Of a stretch of DNA of 36,130 nucleotides, positions 19,001 through 25,930 are shown one piece after another. Made by a program: the position numbers and the translations under genes. The stretch comes from Acidobacteriota bacterium (lineage in GTDB: Bacteria; Acidobacteriota; Holophagae; Acanthopleuribacterales; Acanthopleuribacteraceae), in NCBI GenBank assembly GCA_030066195.1, contig JASJCB010000143.1, forward strand, positions 1 through 36,130. The letters are read 5' to 3'. A model generated the notes under the pieces. The model made no database searches. It had not been told where the DNA came from and saw only the letters and a program-made list of their open reading frames with translations. Every line of letters begins with the position of its first letter. The stretch's first letter is position 1.

Positions 19001-22000
19001 AGAAGACGATCGTCAAAGCCAGGACGGTGGATGCCGAATCAGTGGCGCCGCTGGTCACCCAGGCGTGGAAGAAAGTGCTGGGCCACGACGATTTCGGAAC
19101 CGACGATCCTTTCTTCGAGGTGGGCGGCAACTCCATCCTGTTGCTGCAATTGAGCAACATCCTCACCGATTTCCTGGGACGCCGCGTGGAATCCACCTTT
19201 CTTTTCCAATTCCCCAGCATCCAAAGCCAGATCAAGGCCCTGCTGGGCGAAACGCCCGCCAGGCCGAAGTCCGCCGTTACCGAAAAAAGCTCCGAGGTGG
19301 CCATTATCGGTATGTACGGCCGGTTTCCGGGCGCCGACAGTGTCCCGGAACTTTGGGATCTGGTCCTGCAAGGAAAGGTCGCCACCACCCGCTTCACCCA
19401 TCAGGAATTGATTCGCGCCGGTGTCTCTCCGGCCGATCTCTATCACCCGGACTACGTACCGGTGCGCGGCGTCCTGAAGGATGCCCTCGGCTTCGATGCG
19501 GCCTTCTTCGGCATCTCGCCCAGGGAAGCGCAAATGACGGACCCGCAGCAACGGGTGTTCCTGGAAGCCGCCTGGTCGGTCCTGGAGCACGCGGGTTATA
19601 CGCCGGAAAAGACAACGGCACGAATCGGTGTCTACGCGGGCGCGGGTTTTCCTACCTATTTCATCAATGAATTGGGCAATGAATCCAAGACCGGCTCGCA
19701 ACACTTCAATGCGGTGCTTGGCAACGCCGCCGACTTCCTCGCCACCCGTGTAGGCTACCGTCTTGGATTAAACGGGCCTTGCGTCACGCTGCAAACGGCT
19801 TGTTCTACCTCGCTGGTTGCGGTGGAGGCCGCCTGCCGCGCCCTGGAAACCGGTAGTTGCGACATTGCCCTTGCCGGGGGCGTGTCCATCATGTTCCCCG
19901 AGAAAACGGGTTATGTGTACGAGCCGGACAGCATCATGTCGGCCGACGGCGTCTGTCGACCTTTCGATGCCGAGGCCTGCGGCACGGTCAATGCCGACGG
20001 CGTAGCCCTGGTGGCCCTGAAACCCCTGGACGCCGCCCTTCGTGACGGAGATACCGTTCATGCGGTCATCAAGGGCGCGGCGGTGACCAACGACGGCGAC
20101 GGGCGCGCGGGCTTCACGGCGCCCGGTGTCGAGGGCCAGAGCCGCGCCGTGATTCAGAGCCTGCAAAAGGCGGGTCTGAGCGGTGAGGACATCGGCTATG
20201 TAGAAACCCACGGTACCGGCACCCGGCTGGGCGATCCCATCGAAATAGCCGCATTGACCAAAGGATTCGGCCGGATCGATCTACCCGACCATTGCGCCTT
20301 GGGCTCCATCAAGGCCAACCTGGGCCACCTGAATACCGCCGCGGGCGTGACCGGCCTGATCAAGGCTGCCCTGGTAGTCCGTGAGGGCCGGATTCCGGTC
20401 ATGACCAACTTCCGACGCCTCAACCCGGGTTTGAGCCTGGATAAAAGCACGTTTTATATCCCTACGACAACGCGAATCTGGAGTGATCCGGTCCGCCGGG
20501 CGGGCGTCAATTCTTTGGGTTTGGGCGGCACCAATGCGCATGTCACCCTGGAAAATATGCCGGTCTCGACACGGCGAGCCGATGAAGGACCTCAACTGCT
20601 GCGATTGTCGGCGGGCAGCGAGGAGGCCTTGCGCGTCATGACCCGCAGACTGTCCCGTTTTCTGGAAGTCCACCAGGAATTCTCCCTGCAGGACATCGCC
20701 TACACCCTGCGGGCAGGACGGCGCGATATGAAATTCCGTTGTTCCGCGGCCTGCGCCGACCGCGCGTCCGCCGTAGAAGCCTTCCGCACCCTGACCGACG
20801 CCCCCGATTTCATTCCCTGCAAAACCCAACCCAAAGTTGCCTTTCTCTTCCCGGGCCTGGGCGGACGTTTCGCCGACATGGGCCGCAACTTCTATAACCG
20901 CGAACCCGTCTACCGCGAGGTGATCGACGACTGCGCCGATTTCCTGGAGGCCCGGCTGGGCGGCGATCTGCGCGAACTCTTGTACCCGGAACCGGAGTTT
21001 GCGGATAAGCTTGCAGAACGTCGTCATGACCCTCGTTGGGAAATGCCGGCAGTCTTCGCCGTTCAGTTGGCCACGGCTCGGATGGCCCGGGACAAGGGCA
21101 TCACTCCCAGTGTGGTCCTGGGTCTCAGCCTGGGTGAATTCGCCGCGGCCTGTATCGCCGGCGCACTGAGTTTTGACGAAGCCCTGGCCCTGGTCAGTCA
21201 CCGTGCGGAACTAAGCGTCACTCACGGTTCCGGGGCCATGCTGATGGTGGGCGTCACGCCCACGCAGGCTCAAAAGCTTCTGGAAAAGTCCCTGGAGATT
21301 TGTGTCACGGCCGGGCCTAAACTCACCGGAATCTGCGGTAAAGCCGACGATGTTGCCGAACTGGAACAGCGACTCACTGAAGCCGAAATCTGGTTCAGAC
21401 GACAGGACTTTCCCCTGGCCCCCCATTGCAGCATGCTGATCGAAGCCATGCAGCCCATGCGCCAGTTCGCCGACTGTTTCGGAGCCAGAAGCCCGCGCCT
21501 GCCCTATATCTCCAGCCTTACCGGCAAACGCGTCGGGTCGGGCACGGTGCTCAACGGCGACTATTGGAGCAGGCACCTACGCGAATTGAGCCGCGTGCAG
21601 GAAGCCATGGAAACCCTGCTGCAAGATCCCGATTTGGTGATCATCGACATGGGGCCCGGTAAAGGCGGATCGGCCGTGGCGCAACATGCCTCCAACTTTC
21701 GCAAGGATTCCCGCGCCGTTTCCCTCTACCCCGGCAAGCCCCCCGAGGATCTCCATCTACCCACGCTGGACGCCCTGGGGAAACTATGGGAGGCGGGTTT
21801 AGAGACCGACGCCTGGTTCCCCTCTTCCAAAAATCTGCACCGCGTGCCTCTGCCGACCTATCCCTTCCATCACAAACCCTACAAGCCCGAGAAAAAACGC
21901 GAGGAACACCACGATGCCTCAGCCAACCTGGTTTTGTTCCAACGCGTCTGGGACAAGGCGCCGGCCGGCCCCGAAACCACGTCGGATGTCAGGCACTGGT

Positions 22001-24366
22001 ACTTGATTGCGGATTCTCACGGCCTTGCCTTCCACCTGGAGAAACTGCTGCGAGAATGCGGAGAATCCGTCACCCTGGTCTGGCTGAGCGCCTCGGACGG
22101 ACAAGCGTCGGATCACGAGGCCACTATCGAAGAATGGTGCGGCGAAGGTCTGCCCTTGAAGATCGTGGATTTGCGAGCTTATGATCGCCCGCCGTTTGCT
22201 TCCCCCGATCAGCGCCTGCAAGCGGCCTTGGATCACCTTCATGACGTCACCCTCTATTTGCGCGCCGTTGCCAACAGCCTGCGCGGCGTACCGGTTGAAA
22301 TGACCATCGTCAGTTCCCACGGAACCGCCGGCGTGGACGATGACATCATGAGACCCGAGCAAACTCTGAACGACGGGCCCTGCCTGGTGGCTCCGCAGGA
22401 GATCACCTTCATGAAAACCCGGCGCATCGACCTGGGCGACCTGCTGCCGACGGAGGAAACGGCCCGTGAGCTTCTGGGCGAACTGCAAAGGCCGCCCGAA
22501 CGCCCGCTGATTGCATTGCGCAACGGGCAACGCCGCATTCCCGTCTACAAACCGGTACCCCATGAGGACGAACCGCCCCGGCGCCTGCGTGACAGGGGTG
22601 TCTACGTCATCACCGGCGGCCTGGGCGGCCTGGGGTTGACCATTGCGGAGTTCCTTGCCGAAAAGGTCCAGGCCCGGCTGGTGCTGATCGGCCGACGCGA
22701 ATGGCCGGCCCGCGACCAGTGGGAACGTATGCTCACTGAAGAACTGGACGATGCGCGGTGCATGGTGCTGAAGCGGCTGGTCAAGATCGAACAGAAAGGC
22801 GCCGAACTGCTGGTGCTCTCCGCGGATGTAACCGACCGTACTTCCATGACCGCCGCGCTGCAAAAAACCCGCAAACAATGGGGCGCCGTGCACGGCGTCA
22901 TTCACGCCGCTGCCGCCGTGGGCTTGCAGGATCTGCGCAATATCCATCGGGCGGTCTCGGCCAGGGTGGTTCGCGCCAAGGTTCACGGGACCGTGATTTT
23001 AGACGAGCTGACCCGTGACGATTCACTGGACATGTTGATGCTCTGTTCCTCGATGAGCGGTGTGGTCGGCGGCTGGGGCATGGCGGTCTACGCGGCCACC
23101 AATGCCTTCATGGACGCCTATGCCGTGCGCGGACACGCGGCGGGCAAACCCATTCTCTCCATCGGTTGGGAAGGCTTGGATATGGGCATGACCCTGCGCG
23201 CCTCCGGCGACCAGCGGCGCCGCGAATTCCTGCTCAGCGAGGTCGAGGTCAAAACCTGGTTTGAACGCTGCCTGCAACAAGCGCAACCGCATGTCATCAT
23301 GAGTGCTCGCGGCAACCCGGAATCGCTCACGCGTCTCTATCTGGACCTGGGTTCGGCAGACGACGCCCCGGCTCCGGCCTCGCTCAGTTTGAGAGATCAG
23401 GTCGCCCGGGCCTGGCTGGCCGAACTGGGCGGGGACGACCCGAAGGATTCCGACAACTTCTTCGAACTGGGCGGCTCCTCACTGGCCGCAATCGGTATCG
23501 TCCGCAGGTTGCGCCGCGGCCTCAATGAATCCTTTTCCGTTTACGATCTCATGGAAACCAGAACCTTCGGCGCCTTCCTGGCCAGAGTCAAGGACCGCCA
23601 TGAGGATCACTCCGTGAACCACTACCGGGTCGTTTTCCAAGAGGGGGAACCGGGCGTTCCGCCGCTGTTCCTCTTCCCGCCGGCCGGGGGTAACCTGCTG
23701 TGCTACATGTCATTACATCGCTACCTGGATGACCGGTTGCCCGTCTACGGCATCCGTCAACGCGGCGCCGACGGTAGCGAGCCGCTGGACCGGGACTTCG
23801 AAAGCCTGTTGGACCACTACACCAAGGTGGTCAGAACGCTCCAACCCGAGGGACCCTATCGCCTGGCCGGTTCCTCCATGGGCGGCTGCATCGCCTACGA
23901 GGTGGCCCGGCGCCTGAGAAACGAGGGCGCCGAGATCTCCATGGTCGCCTTGTTGGACACCCCCGGACCCGGCGAGGTCAAAACGGACAGCCTGGTCAAA
24001 GACGGCCGCTTCGACATAGAAGAATACCTGCAGGCCATGTCTCCCGATACCCTGGCCAGAATCGAAGCCCTGCGCAAGGAAGCAGCGGAAGGCGACCCGG
24101 TGACCGGCGATTTGGGCCGCTACCACCAGGTCTTCGAAACCAACCTGGACCTGATGGCGGAGTTCTGCATCTATCCCTACGAGGGCGAGGTCCTGTTCCT
24201 GAGAGCCTCGGAAAGAGACGCCTGGAACCCGGACCACCCGGAAAAAGCCTGGGAGGCCATGCTGAACGGCAAACTACAGGTCGCCACGGTGCCCGGCAAC
24301 CACATCACCATGCTGGACGAACCCAATGTCAAAGAGGTCGGCGCTCAATTACAGAAATGGTTGTAG
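13009..24366 (+). CDS. Hybrid NRPS-PKS megasynthase: C-A(Ser)-PCP-C-A-PCP-KS-AT-KR-ACP-TE
   Basis: 3785 residues forming a complete two-module NRPS plus one PKS module. C1 (about 5-420; HHVLYDA 134-140) has no carrier upstream, so it is a starter C domain. A1 (about 448-945; TSGSTG 598-603, K934) gives the pocket code DVWHLSLIDK, the serine code. PCP1: S991. C2: HHIACDG 1175-1181. A2 (about 1495-1985; TSGSTG 1648-1653, K1974) gives DALLFGAVAK, a hydrophobic pocket I cannot assign. PCP2: S2042. KS (about 2095-2520): C2265, H2401, H2440. AT (about 2608-2900): S2707 in GLSLGE, H2806. KR (about 2980-3440): TGGLGGLGL 3202-3210, S3348, Y3361, N3365, no LDD motif. ACP: S3491. TE: GSSMG with S3623, D3650, H3765. 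No epimerase, methyltransferase, DH or ER. All catalytic residues are present, so it looks functional. Expected product: acyl-Ser-(3-hydroxy-4-amino acid), freed by hydrolysis or lactonisation. Confidence 0.95.
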   Translation: MTDRSRYPLSPSQEQILVESLQARGEDPYTTKVTCALLDPPDMAEMERRWNNALANFPNLFQVLRVEEGVWSQEIREDAVLPLKHWEIESHEGIWDFHETAHLHKFDLAAGEPLVVFNIFQKEDKCLGFSLVTHHVLYDAVGVSMLVVYLLEREQPPVPKGLNNGDYACWFRDQDWSEARAFWTNYMRDFDQVGTLPMLRARGETGGSLRGRGMRTVDLSPHTAVALNKLVKETKVTMATLAYSAWAVVLGRYTGQPDVAFGAPRSCRKGGMKGLETMVGITLNTVPLRAMITFNKTVGRLLADIRQDWIDFRPHERLSLSEIMSLAGGRATLQTTCNFHYGVGTMIRRFIEDPISEIEVHALAEPTNPLSMAMLVFEDKVQLSLSYDLELVRTVQAGRMLDCLLMVVEAMAQQGKDARLGELPAMSPQEAERTLSVWNQTGKSYGSPVPVHQLFESGVAAWGDAIALDFEGEYLKYRELNDGADRLAARLSALGAGTGDLVALCLPRSHFMVVAILGTVKAGCAYLPLATDTPRARLDNILSDAAPRAAVTLAEFSAPFEAGGIPVLALDQLDEKEPLPDYRPPKITPEGLAYVIYTSGSTGVPKGVMCTHAGLFNRLQWMQQTFLLTPQDRVLQKTAYTFDVSVWEFFWPLLFGGRLVIALPEGHKDPVYLVETIRRAGVTISHFVPSMLTLFLKAPEVETLTRLRLVLCSGEALTADQVSVFYDRCTASLHNLYGPTEAAIDVTHQPCESGMAEVPIGKPIGNTRVYVLNTEMQPVPVGVPGELFLAGVQLARGYLNRPGLTAERFVIPPAHLNETSRLYRTGDLVRRLEDGELAYLGRLDNQVKIRGFRIELGEIEAALGRFAGVSQVAVTLQRDHRNDAYLAAYLVLENSPAEPERNEIKRFLGETLPAYMVPSVYIFLPEMPLTSSGKLNRRALPDPRAQFDSSRREGDIPQPGMESLVAELFCSYLKVETCTRNEHFFELGGHSLTAAHMAMELQQRLGSDISPNMITRHPILKDLAEVLTLATLQNTSDRLNLEPQQRPKDVPASRSQEWMWLLHQLEEGRNTYTIPLGYRFEGPLNLDVLKLSLNRMVTRHEMMRTTFYTREGKVYQNIQETGSPALDVRDCNKEEVEELWLEGLSRSFDLQKGPLWRVYLARVSDQLHYLFVMVHHIACDGYGLQYFFFELWEHYRQGLTGGKTRGAMPKIQPADLAIWERQRMDRTRTRELRDYWQKRLAGAETGINLPLVRPRKKHRRGEGASIFTQFSPGLRRSVDDLCKKLRVTPFSLMLAAWFVLMQRYSGRNDLVVSVTFAGRDHRETQKLIAALLNVLPVRYEVADGIHFGGMCKEVHEMLIEDRAHADLSPQQLMQMMESRGNETSRFLSPVLFDLKMAESEEVQIGSLCITPEHRPMFTAKMDMLISLRLGASDMDAYLEYDHSLFDRAAMEGLMDCYQTLLGRLIRFQAVAVSRLSLLSAKQRLLLQRWGTGKEAPVPENLFQMFADAAQKYPQAVALEEGDEELTYGELLEQAAALGVSLSVKGMGPGENVAIYCRRGMDRVTALLAVLWTGAAYVPIDTAYPASRVQAIVEDARISRVLVSRDDSQPFPVERCHCLPVHRGESDWSRDYPEPYHPGPMAPAYIVFTSGSTGRPKGVVISHRGACNFVSGFTAAAQMTAGGRMIQLASPGFDAFFLEWGLALTSGSTLVTAPREYLVPGKPLNRFLRLERISHILLPPSIGAVTPAENLPNLRTIFFGGEALAPDIAARWLPGRRCFNAYGPSEVSVATCLYRLPREPGDTMPIGGPLANLRIHVLDGDGQPVPPGQPGELCVGGAGVAQGYVGRPGLTAERFIPEPGQSGAVMYRTGDRVRWGNNGSLVFIGRLDNQVKIRGFRVEPDEVARVLMDYPEVRNAVVTCKEIPGRGTVLIAYAETDEVWKSAEVRRFLADRLPAYMLPSFLVRMAELPLTPSGKVNRSVLPEPKLTESVGIAEDAVEEKTIVKARTVDAESVAPLVTQAWKKVLGHDDFGTDDPFFEVGGNSILLLQLSNILTDFLGRRVESTFLFQFPSIQSQIKALLGETPARPKSAVTEKSSEVAIIGMYGRFPGADSVPELWDLVLQGKVATTRFTHQELIRAGVSPADLYHPDYVPVRGVLKDALGFDAAFFGISPREAQMTDPQQRVFLEAAWSVLEHAGYTPEKTTARIGVYAGAGFPTYFINELGNESKTGSQHFNAVLGNAADFLATRVGYRLGLNGPCVTLQTACSTSLVAVEAACRALETGSCDIALAGGVSIMFPEKTGYVYEPDSIMSADGVCRPFDAEACGTVNADGVALVALKPLDAALRDGDTVHAVIKGAAVTNDGDGRAGFTAPGVEGQSRAVIQSLQKAGLSGEDIGYVETHGTGTRLGDPIEIAALTKGFGRIDLPDHCALGSIKANLGHLNTAAGVTGLIKAALVVREGRIPVMTNFRRLNPGLSLDKSTFYIPTTTRIWSDPVRRAGVNSLGLGGTNAHVTLENMPVSTRRADEGPQLLRLSAGSEEALRVMTRRLSRFLEVHQEFSLQDIAYTLRAGRRDMKFRCSAACADRASAVEAFRTLTDAPDFIPCKTQPKVAFLFPGLGGRFADMGRNFYNREPVYREVIDDCADFLEARLGGDLRELLYPEPEFADKLAERRHDPRWEMPAVFAVQLATARMARDKGITPSVVLGLSLGEFAAACIAGALSFDEALALVSHRAELSVTHGSGAMLMVGVTPTQAQKLLEKSLEICVTAGPKLTGICGKADDVAELEQRLTEAEIWFRRQDFPLAPHCSMLIEAMQPMRQFADCFGARSPRLPYISSLTGKRVGSGTVLNGDYWSRHLRELSRVQEAMETLLQDPDLVIIDMGPGKGGSAVAQHASNFRKDSRAVSLYPGKPPEDLHLPTLDALGKLWEAGLETDAWFPSSKNLHRVPLPTYPFHHKPYKPEKKREEHHDASANLVLFQRVWDKAPAGPETTSDVRHWYLIADSHGLAFHLEKLLRECGESVTLVWLSASDGQASDHEATIEEWCGEGLPLKIVDLRAYDRPPFASPDQRLQAALDHLHDVTLYLRAVANSLRGVPVEMTIVSSHGTAGVDDDIMRPEQTLNDGPCLVAPQEITFMKTRRIDLGDLLPTEETARELLGELQRPPERPLIALRNGQRRIPVYKPVPHEDEPPRRLRDRGVYVITGGLGGLGLTIAEFLAEKVQARLVLIGRREWPARDQWERMLTEELDDARCMVLKRLVKIEQKGAELLVLSADVTDRTSMTAALQKTRKQWGAVHGVIHAAAAVGLQDLRNIHRAVSARVVRAKVHGTVILDELTRDDSLDMLMLCSSMSGVVGGWGMAVYAATNAFMDAYAVRGHAAGKPILSIGWEGLDMGMTLRASGDQRRREFLLSEVEVKTWFERCLQQAQPHVIMSARGNPESLTRLYLDLGSADDAPAPASLSLRDQVARAWLAELGGDDPKDSDNFFELGGSSLAAIGIVRRLRRGLNESFSVYDLMETRTFGAFLARVKDRHEDHSVNHYRVVFQEGEPGVPPLFLFPPAGGNLLCYMSLHRYLDDRLPVYGIRQRGADGSEPLDRDFESLLDHYTKVVRTLQPEGPYRLAGSSMGGCIAYEVARRLRNEGAEISMVALLDTPGPGEVKTDSLVKDGRFDIEEYLQAMSPDTLARIEALRKEAAEGDPVTGDLGRYHQVFETNLDLMAEFCIYPYEGEVLFLRASERDAWNPDHPEKAWEAMLNGKLQVATVPGNHITMLDEPNVKEVGAQLQKWL

Positions 24367-24376
24367 CGATAAGATA

Positions 24377-24417
24377 TTCGGCGGTTCGATCCAACAGAAG
24401 GAGAAAGATCCGCCGAA
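24377..24417 (+). terminator. Hairpin after the NRPS-PKS gene
   Basis: TTCGGCGG (24377-24384) pairs perfectly with CCGCCGAA (24410-24417), with an inner GATC/GATC pairing. No T-run follows. It lies 11 nt after the megasynthase stop and 70 nt before the next start, so it may end or attenuate transcription into the substrate-binding protein gene. Confidence 0.45.
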
Positions 24418-24486
24418 CAAACCGTCGAATTGGTAGAATACACGGGTCGCAATGGGTACTATCGATGGATTCCGGGAGGGGACGTT

Positions 24487-25695
24487 ATGGCAGAACAGAT
24501 TGACCCAAGGCTTGGATGCACCGTCTTCGCCTTGCTATTGCTGACCGCGTGCGGCGGCAGTCAACAGGACGCGGACGCCGGCGCCGAAGTCATCAAAATA
24601 GGCAATACCATGCCTTACAGCGGGCCCGCTTCCGCCTACGGCACCATCGGCAAGGCCATTGCCGCCACCTTTGCCTCCGTGAATGAAAACGGCGGGGTCA
24701 ACGGTCGCCGTATCGATTTCATCAGCCTCGACGACGCCTACAGCCCGCCCAAAACCAAGGAGCAGGTGCGCAAACTGGTTGAACGTGAAAAGGTGCTTTT
24801 TATGATGGGCAATCTGGGCACCGCGGCCAATTCCGCCGTCCACAAGTACCTCAACCGCAAGGGTGTCCCTCATCTATTCGTCTCTACCGGCGCCACCAAG
24901 TGGGGACAGCCCGAGAAATACCCCTGGACCATGGGTTGGCAACCCAGTTACAAAACCGAAAGCAGCCTGGCCGGCCGCTACCTTCTGGAAAACCACCCCG
25001 ACGGCCGATTGGCGATCCTCTACCAGAATGACGATTATGGCAAGGATTACCTGGAAGGTTTGCGGGAAGCGCTGGGTGATCGAGCCGATACCATGATCCT
25101 GGCCACGCAGAGTTATGAGGTCAGCGACCCCACCGTCGACGCCCAGATTCTGAAGCTTAAAGCCAGCGGGGCCGATGTCTTCGTTAACGTCGCCACGCCT
25201 AAATTCGCCGCTCAGGCCATCCGCAAACTGGATGAAATCCAGTGGAAGCCGGTTCACCTGCTGAATGCGGTCGCCAACTCGTCCGTGGCTGTTTTGGAGC
25301 CGGCCGGTTTGGAGCGCTGCAAGGGCCTCATCACCCTGGGATACATCGTCGACCCCAAAACGCCGGGTTTGGCGGAGAGCCCGGACTTCCAAGGCTACTT
25401 GGAATGTATGCGGACCTACTATCGCGAGGGCGATCCCATGGACGGTCTCAATCTCTTCGGCTATAACGTGGCCTTGACCATGATCCACGTTCTGGAAAAG
25501 GCGGGCGATGATTTGAGCCGCGAAAACATCATGAAATCGGCAGCCTCCATGTCCGGGTTTTCCCTGGCGCTGTTGAACCCGGGGATCACCATCGATACGG
25601 CGGCCGATGACTTCTTCCCCATCGAGAAGATGCAGGTCGCCGTCTTCAACGGCGATTACTGGGAACCCGTGGGCGAGGTCATGTCCGCGGATTGA
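24487..25695 (+). CDS. ABC transporter substrate-binding lipoprotein, branched-chain amino acid (LivJ/LivK-like) family
   Basis: 402 residues from the ATG at 24487, chosen for the strong GGGAGGGG about 6 nt upstream and because the lipoprotein signal then begins correctly; a longer frame to 24430 exists. Lipobox LLTAC with C22 as lipid anchor, then a Ser/Asp-rich linker. The mature domain is a type I periplasmic binding fold (Peripla_BP_6): KIGNTMPYSGPASAYG strand and ligand loop, VNENGGVNGRRI, and LYQNDDYGKDYLEGL in the hinge region. The family binds amino acids, amides, urea or aromatic acids. No livHMGF permease or ATPase genes are nearby, so it is an orphan receptor-type component in this window. 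Placement after the megasynthase suggests, but does not show, a link to product or precursor uptake. Confidence 0.88.
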   Translation: MAEQIDPRLGCTVFALLLLTACGGSQQDADAGAEVIKIGNTMPYSGPASAYGTIGKAIAATFASVNENGGVNGRRIDFISLDDAYSPPKTKEQVRKLVEREKVLFMMGNLGTAANSAVHKYLNRKGVPHLFVSTGATKWGQPEKYPWTMGWQPSYKTESSLAGRYLLENHPDGRLAILYQNDDYGKDYLEGLREALGDRADTMILATQSYEVSDPTVDAQILKLKASGADVFVNVATPKFAAQAIRKLDEIQWKPVHLLNAVANSSVAVLEPAGLERCKGLITLGYIVDPKTPGLAESPDFQGYLECMRTYYREGDPMDGLNLFGYNVALTMIHVLEKAGDDLSRENIMKSAASMSGFSLALLNPGITIDTAADDFFPIEKMQVAVFNGDYWEPVGEVMSAD

Positions 25696-25769
25696 ACGCA
25701 CCTGATCGATTCAGTCGATGCGAATGAAATCCGTCCGTAAATTCAGCCGACCTCTGTCGATCACTTGGA

Positions 25770-25820
25770 GTCATCATTTTCTTCAATGTTTCAATTTTGT
25801 AGACTTGACTAAATGATGAC
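25770..25820. repeat. Long-armed inverted repeat
   Basis: GTCATCATTT (25770-25779) and AAATGATGAC (25811-25820) are perfect 10-bp arms 31 bp apart in the 235-bp intergenic space. It could be the terminator of the binding-protein gene or a regulatory site for the next gene, whose start is 111 bp further on. The rest of this interval (25696-25930) shows nothing else. Confidence 0.45.
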
Positions 25821-25930
25821 CGACCGTTACCCTGGACCGGCTGGGTTGATTAAACATTTATGGCGTCTTGCCGGCAAGCTCAAAACCTGATCGGTAACAG
25901 GCCGTCATGCTCGATTAATGGGGAGAAGAT

